A stretch of DNA of 64,000 nt from M3007 sp964550795 (GTDB taxonomy: Bacteria; Bacteroidota; Bacteroidia; Chitinophagales; Saprospiraceae): NCBI GenBank assembly GCA_964550795.1, contig CAZKBH010000001.1:62001-126000 (forward strand), in the 5' to 3' direction. Below, piece after piece: positions 35,133 to 42,124 of the stretch. Numbering within the stretch: position 1 is the first letter of the stretch; each line of letters starts with the position of its first letter. The translations under genes and the position numbers were made by a program. The notes beneath the pieces were generated by a model that did no database searches, was not told where the DNA came from, and saw only the letters and a program-made list of their open reading frames with translations.

Positions 35133-36299
35133 TCACCATACTTCGATAATATTTACCCCCGGGTCATTCAACCAAGTAGCCGCCTGTAATTTCTCCAGCG
35201 CAATTTGCCCGATCCAATAGCGTGTTTCGCCCGAAACATACCGCTCGCTGATGTTGTTAAAATCACTTTCGTTGATTTGCCCTTCCCTTTGGTGCCGCAC
35301 ATAAATGCTTAATTCTGTGTCACTTATGTCAAAGAAAGTGCCATCCTGATTGAACTTCCGATACTCGTACCGATATTGATACCGCAGCGCAGAAATGTCG
35401 GACAAAACCGCACACCCTGTCGCTTTGTCGCCCGCGCCTTTTCCGACAAACATTTGGTGTTCGGAAAAAGCACTCTCCAGGGTAACGGCGTTGTACTCAT
35501 GCCGTACACTGGCATAGCGATGTTTTCTGGGCACAAATCGAGGTAAACAGTACGCCGAAACCTTGTCTTTTTCCCGAAAACAACGCGCCACCAATTTCAG
35601 CATGCAGCCGCGACTGCGCGCAAATGCAATGTCGAAGTCATTCACACGGCCAATCCCGAAGTGCAGCACTTTTTCTGGCTGCACAAACACCCCGAATGCG
35701 TGTAATAATAAAATACAAAGCTTATATTTTGTGTCAAAACCATCCACGTCCAAAGAAGGATCACTTTCCGCAAAACCATGCGCCTGCGCAAACTGCAAAG
35801 CCTCCTCAAAGCTCATGTTTTCTTCAAAAATCTTGCTCAGGATTACATTCGTGGTTCCGTTAAAAATCCCTTCCACGGAGGTGAGCAAGTCATTGTCGTA
35901 ATACTCCTCCAGGTTCCGGATGATCGGAATGCTCGCACAACAAGACCCTTCGTACAAAAACGGGGAGCCTGTTTTTTGCTGCAAAGCATACAGCTCCGGC
36001 AATCGGTGGGCAATCATTTTTTTGTTGGCCGAAACCACCGCTTTTCCCCGGGCCAATGCTCCGGAAACGATTTCAAAAGCCGCTTCTGCGTCGTCAATCA
36101 GTTCTACAACTACTTCGATTTCCGGGTCGTCCAGAATATCCAGTGGATTGGTGGTGAAAAAATGCGCCGGCACAGGCCGTTGTTTATCAGGATGTTTGAT
36201 GCAAATACGTTGAATATCTGCGCGTATTCCTTTTGTTTCGTGCAGTACTTTCCAAAGTCCTTGCCCTACACAGCCAAAGCCGAAGAGTCCTAATTTCAT
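35133..36299 (-). CDS. hom: Homoserine dehydrogenase, SAM-riboswitch controlled
   Basis: 388 residues; reduces aspartate semialdehyde to homoserine with NAD(P)H, feeding methionine and threonine. It has the Rossmann GFGCVGQG (residues 7-14), AVVSANKKMIAH, the family signature GIFNGTTNVILSKI and DVDGFDTKYKL with catalytic Asp/Lys. The C-terminus is shorter than in enzymes with an ACT domain. A SAM-I riboswitch and terminator lie directly before ATG 36299, so expression should fall when S-adenosylmethionine is high, which points to a methionine-dedicated role. It appears monocistronic. Confidence 0.92.
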   Translation of the reverse strand: MKLGLFGFGCVGQGLWKVLHETKGIRADIQRICIKHPDKQRPVPAHFFTTNPLDILDDPEIEVVVELIDDAEAAFEIVSGALARGKAVVSANKKMIAHRLPELYALQQKTGSPFLYEGSCCASIPIIRNLEEYYDNDLLTSVEGIFNGTTNVILSKIFEENMSFEEALQFAQAHGFAESDPSLDVDGFDTKYKLCILLLHAFGVFVQPEKVLHFGIGRVNDFDIAFARSRGCMLKLVARCFREKDKVSAYCLPRFVPRKHRYASVRHEYNAVTLESAFSEHQMFVGKGAGDKATGCAVLSDISALRYQYRYEYRKFNQDGTFFDISDTELSIYVRHQREGQINESDFNNISERYVSGETRYWIGQIALEKLQAATWLNDPGVNIIEVW

Positions 36300-36330
36300 G
36301 AATTTTGAAGGTTTTTGACGGGTGGGAAAT

Positions 36331-36360
36331 AAAAAATCCCCTCCGGCAAGCCGGAAGGGA
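36331..36360 (-). terminator. Riboswitch-controlled intrinsic terminator ahead of hom
   Basis: On the minus strand CCCTTCCGGC-TT-GCCGGAGGGG (one G-T pair) is followed by ATTTTTTATTT. The left arm CCTTCCGG can instead pair with TCGGAAGG just after the riboswitch core (minus strand, 36391-36398), giving a simple antiterminator. Confidence 0.85.
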
Positions 36361-36396
36361 CAATTTCTTGCGCAGGGAAATTGGCGGGTGCCTTCC

Positions 36397-36514
36397 GACT
36401 TATCTATTCTTGAGTATTCAAAAACGGAATTGGCACCTTAATCAAGTTTGCGCTAAACTCGATTAGGTTGCCAAGGCTTCAACGGGCCGGTCCCTCTGCC
36501 TTTCTGGATAAGTC
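36397..36514 (-). ncRNA. SAM-I (S-box) riboswitch
   Basis: Read on the minus strand: P1 5' strand GACTTATCC (36514-36506), then AGAAAGGCAGAGGGACCGGC, then CCGTTGAAGCCTTGGCAACC, a variable P3/P4 region, AGGTGCCAATTCCG, and the P1 3' strand AGATAAGTC (36405-36397). The GAGGGA, GGCCC, GCAACC and GGTGCCAA blocks are the conserved S-box core that binds S-adenosylmethionine. It sits 98 bases before hom, with the terminator in between; ligand binding should stabilise P1, free the terminator and switch hom off. Confidence 0.95.
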
Positions 36515-36529
36515 TATCTCGCGGAAACG

Positions 36530-36590
36530 GAGCGTGTCTAAGAAAGTGTGGCATACCTCAAAGGTGTGCCACACTTTTCTGAACACGCTC
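36530..36590. repeat. GTGTGGCA palindromic element, copy B (longest)
   Basis: Twenty-eight-base imperfect arms: GAGCGTGTCTAAGAAAGTG then TGGCATACC (36530-36557) and GGTGTGCCACACTTTT then CTGAACACGCTC (36563-36590), with a 5-base loop. Its inner 15-bp stem matches copy A at 20988-21020. It lies between divergent hom and the secreted-protein gene, just upstream of the riboswitch. The rest of 36300-36777 holds the terminator, the riboswitch and one promoter box; I see no gene there. Confidence 0.85.
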
Positions 36591-36747
36591 GCCGAAACGA
36601 GACTATTGTAAAGAACTGGCGCAAAGGTGGAATGTTTTGGGTTACAGAAAAAAGAGCTTGAATAAAATTTAAAGGAATTTTAACGGTTTGTGCCTGCGCG
36701 ACTTACACTATCCAGCTTCAGCGTTCGGGAAGATGCCTTGCTTGCCC

Positions 36748-36755
36748 TACTTTTG
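36748..36755 (+). promoter_or_regulatory. Candidate -7 box TACTTTTG for the secreted-protein gene
   Basis: Perfect TAnnTTTG 22 bases before ATG 36778. It overlaps the upstream open extension of that frame and so supports the chosen start. Confidence 0.5.
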
Positions 36756-36777
36756 TCTTTTAAAACTTAATCTGCTC

Positions 36778-37584
36778 ATGAAAAAAATCCTCCTGACGGC
36801 CGTGTTTTTCCTTATTGCTTTAGCAGCCTTTGCTCAAATTGAAAAACCAAGAATATTCGATTTGGACGACGAAAAGACCCTGTTATATCGCCTTTTTGAC
36901 GCCGATTCTATTACTCAAGATGGGGAAGCCCTTTGGGAACCCAGCACGTTTGCAGATGAACTTTCAGCCGATATTTCCGACGATGATTGGATGCACACAC
37001 GTTTGGATACCATGTTGTTTTACACCAACTTTGATGTAGAACGGGCAGTGGTGGTCTTTGAGACCTTGCATTATGAACAAGGAGAGGTGCGTGATTGTCA
37101 AGCCTGCGGCGCGAAAATCAGCGTAGCAATTTTTGAAAAAACGGCGGATGGCGATTGGTATATCGAACGGTTTGACAAACACCTGACCTCACTGGGAGGC
37201 AACGGATGGGGGGGCGAAATTGGCCTGGCTCAATTTGGGGAAAACCAATGGTGCCTGAGTTTGGAAATGAATTGGACGGGGCAAGGTATTTATGCCGAAT
37301 ATCTCAGCTTTTTGAATCTGGATGACCTGGAAAAAGTGTTTAATCTGGTCATCCACGAAGATAATTTAGGCGTTCTGGGTGGTGATTCAGAGGACTCTTA
37401 CGCATTTGACAAAGCCATACACTTACTGCCAACCGTTGAAACCATCACAGGATGGTGGGAATTTGATTTAGTAACCCAGGGCACACAGCCCGACGACGAT
37501 GTAGAACGGGCCGTACCCGCCAACACGGTGGAGCGATTTGCATTTAACTGGGAAACAGGCACTTACATGAAAGTTTGTCCCTGA
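36778..37584 (+). CDS. Secreted acidic protein of unknown function
   Basis: About 268 residues from ATG 36778, with signal peptide MKKILLTAVFFLIALAAFA then Q. The mature protein is strongly acidic, with DELSADISDDDW near residue 60, a CQAC pair near residue 107 that could form a disulphide or bind metal, and many Trp/Gly motifs (GGNGWGGEIGLAQFG) like a mainly beta fold. I recognise no family, lipobox or T9SS sorting domain. It is convergent with the cas6-like gene, with only 3 bases between stops, but transcribed separately from its own promoter. Confidence 0.7.
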   Translation: MKKILLTAVFFLIALAAFAQIEKPRIFDLDDEKTLLYRLFDADSITQDGEALWEPSTFADELSADISDDDWMHTRLDTMLFYTNFDVERAVVVFETLHYEQGEVRDCQACGAKISVAIFEKTADGDWYIERFDKHLTSLGGNGWGGEIGLAQFGENQWCLSLEMNWTGQGIYAEYLSFLNLDDLEKVFNLVIHEDNLGVLGGDSEDSYAFDKAIHLLPTVETITGWWEFDLVTQGTQPDDDVERAVPANTVERFAFNWETGTYMKVCP

Positions 37585-37587
37585 ATA

Positions 37588-38460
37588 CTACCGACTGGGT
37601 CCGCGGTTGTTGCCTTGCTGATATCCGCCGCCACCGCCGCCGCCGTAGGATTTTTCCTTTTCTTTTTCCCGAATTTCCACGAATCCAAATCCCAATTGCG
37701 GGTATTCGCCGAAGCCTGCGTAGTAGCAAAACTCGAGCAGTGGCTGCGACATTGAGATTTCGAAATCATACACAAACCCGCGCAATTGTTGAATCCCGTC
37801 AGCATTAGGTTTCAGGTGAATCAGCCGTGATTTAGCTTGACCAAACATCCTGAAATTCATCGCAAAAGAAGGGTCAATCAACTTTAAAGCAGCCAAGGAT
37901 TTGAATTGATTGGCAGCTTTAAATCGGCGTACGGCGTGTGTAAAAAAACTTACGTCGTAATCCGGATTGTCCGGCATTAAGTACGGATTGGCCATGGGTT
38001 TCTCATCATCTACGTTGGTGACGGAGATGGGCGAACTGGCTTTGAACTGCATCAAATCTTTGAAATTTGGATGCGGCATGACCTGCCAATGTTTCACTTC
38101 AAACCGCCCGGACTGCCCTTCATAAACCCCTAAAGTGAGGGGAATCTGGCGGAAAAGTTGAATGATTTGCTGTTCAAAAACAGGATCAATAAAGGTTGAA
38201 AAGGTGAGTTTGACCTGATTGCCCTGAAGTCTAAACTCCTGCCGCACCTGATCCATTTCATACGGATAAATGGCTAACGGGCTGAATGTGAAGAGTTTAA
38301 ATGTTCTGGAGGCAAAGTCGTAACCTCGTTTTTGTGCCCAAGCAGACATTTCCGGGCCAGCTTTCGCCAAAACGTTGAAGACCCAGTTAGATATCTCTGA
38401 CTGGTAGTTGATTGGAATAACTGTCCCTTTCTGGCAAGTTAGGGTAAATTGGATGCGCAT
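37588..38460 (-). CDS. cas6: Cas6-like CRISPR RNA endoribonuclease, isolated, with altered active site
   Basis: 290 residues. Cas6 proteins cut CRISPR precursor RNA within the repeat. Family features: MRIQFTL and IPINYQSEISNWVFNVL at the start, KLFTFSPL (residues 55-62), and near the C-terminus the glycine-rich loop YAGFGEYPQLGFGFVEI. Against the P. furiosus Cas6 triad (Tyr31, His46, Lys52), my by-eye alignment puts Phe28, Gln43 and Lys55, so the Tyr and His are replaced. After EIREKEKEK comes a non-family tail of seven glycines plus Tyr, Gln, Asn and Arg (SYGGGGGGGYQQGNNRG), like an RNA-binding tail. No other cas gene or CRISPR array is in the window. The family call is firm; activity is doubtful. 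Confidence 0.85.
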   Translation of the reverse strand: MRIQFTLTCQKGTVIPINYQSEISNWVFNVLAKAGPEMSAWAQKRGYDFASRTFKLFTFSPLAIYPYEMDQVRQEFRLQGNQVKLTFSTFIDPVFEQQIIQLFRQIPLTLGVYEGQSGRFEVKHWQVMPHPNFKDLMQFKASSPISVTNVDDEKPMANPYLMPDNPDYDVSFFTHAVRRFKAANQFKSLAALKLIDPSFAMNFRMFGQAKSRLIHLKPNADGIQQLRGFVYDFEISMSQPLLEFCYYAGFGEYPQLGFGFVEIREKEKEKSYGGGGGGGYQQGNNRGPSR

Positions 38461-38530
38461 ACGTCGCAGTTGATTAAAAGAAGATTAAAAGTCCCCCCTA
38501 TTTTGTTTTGTTGATGTGGTTTTTCAGGGC

Positions 38531-38560
38531 GAAAAGTACAAAACCATTCGATTTTTTCAA
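38531..38560 (-). promoter_or_regulatory. Candidate promoter of the cas6-like gene
   Basis: Minus strand TTG (38560-38558), a 19-base spacer, then TACTTTTC (38538-38531), one mismatch from TAnnTTTG with good spacing; the ATG is 70 bases on. If real, cas6 has its own transcript and does not only ride on the EEP gene upstream. Confidence 0.4.
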
Positions 38561-38583
38561 GAAATATTTCAAATTTGAAAAAA

Positions 38584-39684
38584 TCAATCCAGTTTTACTT
38601 TGACGCTAACAGGCTGGTGATCGGAAAATTGAAACCCCTGATTGACCCCCTTGACCTTCAGCAGTTGCACATTGGGTGACACCAGAAAAAAGTCAATCAG
38701 CGTCTCAAAAGTTTCTCCCTTCTTATATGGATCGCGGGCTTTCCGGTTGGTTGAAATGGTCGGGTCGTAGGCGAAGGTCCAATCTTCTGGAAAAAAATCG
38801 GGTGGAAGATTTCCCTGTTCATACCCCTGGGTTTTACCCGGCATAAAACTGTCAAATCGGAAATGTGGCGGACATTGATTCCAGTCGCCGCCCAGTATCA
38901 CGTAGTTGCCCTTGGCGTATTCCTGCAGGGCCAATTCCCGAAGATAAGGCAATTGAATGGCCTTTATTTTATCTCCGGGATCATAGGCTGAATTGTGTAA
39001 GTTAATGACAATCAAGTCTTTACCGCGTAGGGTGGGGTAGCGGTGGACAGCTGCACACCGGTCCAACTGAAACATCCGATCAGGCATTGGATAATGTCCC
39101 GGCAGTTGGTGTCGTATCGCTTCCGACGGTTGATAACGGCTGAAAGTAGCCAGTCCCGACAAGACCTCCCCGTACGCATCCCAAGGCTGGAGCAGGGGAA
39201 TGGGCACCCGGTCGCATTGATAATTGGTTGCAAAATTGGCTGCAAAACCGGGCATGACCTTTTGATAAGCATCATATTGGCGAATCCTGTGGCTGCGGTC
39301 CGATGCTATTTCAACTTCCTGGAGCAGAAAAATATCCACACTGTCCCGATTGGATTTCAGGAACTCCAGTGCGCCGTTCAGGTTTTTTTCAACCAAAGGC
39401 TTCGGACTTCGGATCATACTGTTGCCGGCGTACCAGATGCCTTCGTCGTCGTAAAAAAAATCGGATTCAGCGCCGAGGCCACCAAAACCAACATTCCAGG
39501 AAACGAGGGTAATTACACTGTCCGAAACGAGCGTTTGTGTGGAAACCTGCTCAAAAGGAAGCGATACGGGTTCTGGTCCGGGTTGCCAATCCGTTGCAGC
39601 GCCGTAGATCAACAAAACAGCAAAGTACAGGAACAGCACAAGCAAAAGCCCAACGAGGATGCGGCGCAAAGTGTTTTTTTTCAT
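38584..39684 (-). CDS. Membrane-anchored endonuclease/exonuclease/phosphatase family protein
   Basis: About 366 residues from ATG 39684 (a TTG seven codons upstream is less likely). It has one N-terminal membrane helix (RRILVGLLLVLFLYFAVLL), then the EEP hydrolase motifs in order: SWNVGFGG, LLQEVE (metal-binding Glu), INLHNSAYD, GGDWNQCP (catalytic Asp/Asn) and FSDHQPV (catalytic Asp/His). All the core residues are present. It cleaves a phosphoester outside the cytoplasm; the substrate is unknown. It starts 2 bases after the DoxX-type gene stops, so the two are co-transcribed. Confidence 0.87.
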   Translation of the reverse strand: MKKNTLRRILVGLLLVLFLYFAVLLIYGAATDWQPGPEPVSLPFEQVSTQTLVSDSVITLVSWNVGFGGLGAESDFFYDDEGIWYAGNSMIRSPKPLVEKNLNGALEFLKSNRDSVDIFLLQEVEIASDRSHRIRQYDAYQKVMPGFAANFATNYQCDRVPIPLLQPWDAYGEVLSGLATFSRYQPSEAIRHQLPGHYPMPDRMFQLDRCAAVHRYPTLRGKDLIVINLHNSAYDPGDKIKAIQLPYLRELALQEYAKGNYVILGGDWNQCPPHFRFDSFMPGKTQGYEQGNLPPDFFPEDWTFAYDPTISTNRKARDPYKKGETFETLIDFFLVSPNVQLLKVKGVNQGFQFSDHQPVSVKVKLD

Positions 39685-39686
39685 GA

Positions 39687-40085
39687 TTACATTTTTATCA
39701 TCCAAAGGCCCAGCAAGGCTACCACAAAATAGGGTACCAAAGCGGCAGCACCCGCATAATCTTTAGCAAGCCGTTGACCAAAAAACAGGCTCAACAGCGA
39801 AATCCCGGCCAAGGTGGGGCTGTAAATGGCCGCGTTACTTTGCCCCGTCAGGAGGGTTTGTAAAAACGCCCAGGCCGACACTAAGCCGGTCAAAACTTCA
39901 AGAATGGTAATGGTAGGTAATAGAATCCGGACACTTTCTGCGAGTGGACTTTTTTTGAAATGCGCAGTCAGATACTCGAGATTACCCCGGTAGTCCAGCA
40001 ATTTATCAAACCCGGATTGAAGGAATAAAATGCCAAAAAATGCCGTGACAAACAAAGCCGGCAAGTTGGTTAGGATAAGGTCCAT
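39687..40085 (-). CDS. DoxX/MauE-like small membrane protein
   Basis: 132 residues with four membrane helices. The beginning TAFFGILFLQSGFDKLLDYRGN is the DoxX-type first helix and loop, and the end GAAALVPYFVVALLGLWMIKM is the last helix. DoxX/MauE proteins are associated with electron transfer or redox maturation in some bacteria, but the role here is unproven; no cysteine is present. It lies between a DUF1573 gene (59 bases upstream) and the EEP gene (2 bases downstream). Confidence 0.75.
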   Translation of the reverse strand: MDLILTNLPALFVTAFFGILFLQSGFDKLLDYRGNLEYLTAHFKKSPLAESVRILLPTITILEVLTGLVSAWAFLQTLLTGQSNAAIYSPTLAGISLLSLFFGQRLAKDYAGAAALVPYFVVALLGLWMIKM

Positions 40086-40144
40086 TCGTGTTCGTTTCGT
40101 TCTAGAATGGCCGAAAGATACACCTGAATCGGACTTACAAGTAC

Positions 40145-40579
40145 TTAATTCCCGGTGCTGGCCTCCGGTTTTTTGTCCACCTTTCCGGCAATGGCCAAGG
40201 GAACTGGCTGCGCCGAATCGAAATTGGTGATGACGGACACAATTCGGTAGTAATCGCCTTCTTTTTGGCCGTCATACACCACTTTGATGGTGCCGGATTG
40301 ACCTGGCTCCACGGGGTTCCGATCCCATTCTGACACGATACAGTGACAGGTACTTTTTACTTGTAGAATCAGCAGGTTTTCACTGCTGATATTTTTGAAC
40401 CGAAAAGTCCGGGTCACAGGCTGTCCAAACGGGGAGTTTCCAGCCGCAATCTGACGATCCAGCCATTCCACCTTACCCGCATTTTGTGAATTATCTACGG
40501 ATTTTAGCGTTTGTGCTGACAACTCGGAGTGCAGGCAACAACCTGCGAGGAGTAAAAATAATGCGAAGAAGTGTTTCAT
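40145..40579 (-). CDS. DUF1573-domain exported protein
   Basis: About 144 residues from ATG 40579, with N-terminus MKHFFALFLLLAGCCLHSELSA. The LLAGCC segment could be a lipobox, but an ordinary signal ending at ELSA-Q also fits. Residues about 35-135 are a DUF1573 Ig-like domain (FRFKNISSENLLILQVKSTC, HCIVSEWD, PVEPGQSGTIKVVYDGQ). The CHC pair replaces the usual CGC. It is upstream of the DoxX-type gene and probably in one unit with it. Confidence 0.83.
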   Translation of the reverse strand: MKHFFALFLLLAGCCLHSELSAQTLKSVDNSQNAGKVEWLDRQIAAGNSPFGQPVTRTFRFKNISSENLLILQVKSTCHCIVSEWDRNPVEPGQSGTIKVVYDGQKEGDYYRIVSVITNFDSAQPVPLAIAGKVDKKPEASTGN

Positions 40580-40708
40580 AAAGCGACTGATTTTCAGATA
40601 ATTAGGCACAGACAGGTGAGTTTAAATCCTGCTAGCCAAAAATCGAGCCGAAATGTACAGCAAGTTGTTTGAACGCTGAAAAATTCTATTTACTGACTAT
40701 CCGCATGC

Positions 40709-41263
40709 TCACATGACCCTCCGAACCATCCCCCCCATTCCCCATCCAATCAGACTTCCCAATGCTGCCCCGCACAACACATCGCCGGGGTAGTGCACGC
40801 CCACATACACCTGCGAGAAGGCGATGAGCGATGCCCAGGTCAAGGCTGCTGGTCGAAGCCATCGGGCTAGTCCGCCGAAAATACCTATAAGGAAAACGGC
40901 CACCGAAAAATGGTTGGCGGCGTGGCTGGACGTGAAGCTGTATCCTGATCCGCAGGGCACTCTAAGTTGCAGATGGTCAACCATTTCCGGGTTGTTGCAG
41001 GGACGCAGGCGCTGTACATTTTTTTTAATCAGGGAGCTGCTGGTATAATCCGCCAGGCCAGCGGACACCACGATGCCGAGGATAATCACCCATCCTTTTT
41101 TGGGATAATTTAACAAGGTGAATGCGCCCAGGAAGATATACAAAGGCATCCAAAACCATTTTTCGCGGAACCAGGGCAGCAGCGCGTCAAAGATGGGATT
41201 GCTGAGACCAGCGTTGATGCCTTGAAAAAGGGCTGCGTCCCATTGTTGGAGCATTTCGAGCAT
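40709..41263 (-). CDS. PAP2-family membrane phosphatase
   Basis: 184 residues with about five membrane helices. The three phosphatase motifs are visible: KKNVQRLRPCNNP (K-x6-RP), SFTSSHAANHF (PSGH equivalent, with the catalytic His in SSHA) and SQVYVGVHYPGDVLCG (S-R-x5-H-x3-D equivalent, His and Asp present). The active site faces the periplasm and should act on a lipid phosphate such as undecaprenyl diphosphate or phosphatidic acid. Which one cannot be told. Confidence 0.88.
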   Translation of the reverse strand: MLEMLQQWDAALFQGINAGLSNPIFDALLPWFREKWFWMPLYIFLGAFTLLNYPKKGWVIILGIVVSAGLADYTSSSLIKKNVQRLRPCNNPEMVDHLQLRVPCGSGYSFTSSHAANHFSVAVFLIGIFGGLARWLRPAALTWASLIAFSQVYVGVHYPGDVLCGAALGSLIGWGMGGMVRRVM

Positions 41264-41389
41264 GGGCAGTTAAACTATGATTCTTGTGATTTTGATGATT
41301 TGAGTGAGGCAAATGCCTGATTTTGAGATGACTATGATCCCTATGTGCTCAAAACCACGCTGTGTTAGCTAGGTTTTGCTTCTATTTTG

Positions 41390-41428
41390 AGGCGGCGAAG
41401 GTAGGGCGAACCCCTACATTCGCCGCCT
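41390..41428. repeat. 17-bp-stem hairpin before mqnB
   Basis: AGGCGGCGAAGGTAGGG, loop CGAAC, then CCCTACATTCGCCGCCT; one mismatch in 17 pairs. It ends 26 bases before the mqnB ATG, so it would be in the leader or promoter region. It looks like a dispersed palindrome (TAGGG-CGAAC-CCCTA core), but I see only one copy here. Confidence 0.65.
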
Positions 41429-41454
41429 GAATCATTCGTCATTCCTATTTCAAT

Positions 41455-42108
41455 ATGCACATACTCCTCGTTGCAGCCACGCCATTCGAAATTGCGCCAA
41501 CGCTTGCCTGGCTTGAAAAAAAGTTCCAACAGCCCTCGGAAGGCATTTTTAAACAGGGCGAACTCGTAGTACAAACCCTGGTGACGGGTGTGGGCAGCAC
41601 CGCAACGGCCTTTCAACTCGGGGCTTTTTTTGCTAAAAGCAGACCCAATTGGGCCATCAATGCGGGCATTGCAGGCAGTTTTGATCCAGAAATTGGGATT
41701 GGAACGGTGCTGCAAGTAATCTCCGAACGTTTCGGTGATCTTGGTGTGGAAGAGGCGGATGGCCGTTTTACGGATGTGGCCGAGTTGGGATTTTCATCGT
41801 TGTCTGTATTGAAAAATCCTCAAACGCCTATTCCACAATTGCCTGTTTGTCAGGGAATTACCGTGAATAAAGTGCACGGTACGGCCATTTCTATCCAGAA
41901 AATTTTAGAAAAATATCCAGACGTACAGGTAGAAAGTATGGAAGGCGCGGCCTTTTTTTACGCTTGTCTGGCGGCGGAAGTTCCCTTTGTGGAAATTCGA
42001 AGCATCTCCAATCGGGTGGAACCGCGCAATCGGGATGCCTGGAATTTGCCCCTGGCCATTCAGCAGTTGAATGAATATTTGATCAAAATGCTGGATTCGC
42101 TGGAATAA
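41455..42108 (+). CDS. mqnB: Futalosine hydrolase
   Basis: 217 residues. A nucleosidase-phosphorylase fold enzyme that releases hypoxanthine from futalosine in the alternative (futalosine) menaquinone pathway. Signs: ILLVAATPFEIAPTL with the acidic residue at position 12, LVTGVGSTATAFQLG, INAGIAGSFDPEIGIG, VESMEGAAFFYAC (ribose-binding Met-Glu) and RSISNRVEPRNRDAWNL with the catalytic Asp. Length is right. It implies that this organism makes menaquinone from futalosine; a fitting prenyltransferase is at 7753, but no other mqn genes are in view. Confidence 0.9.
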   Translation: MHILLVAATPFEIAPTLAWLEKKFQQPSEGIFKQGELVVQTLVTGVGSTATAFQLGAFFAKSRPNWAINAGIAGSFDPEIGIGTVLQVISERFGDLGVEEADGRFTDVAELGFSSLSVLKNPQTPIPQLPVCQGITVNKVHGTAISIQKILEKYPDVQVESMEGAAFFYACLAAEVPFVEIRSISNRVEPRNRDAWNLPLAIQQLNEYLIKMLDSLE

Positions 42109-42124
42109 GTGTAGCACTCCTTTC

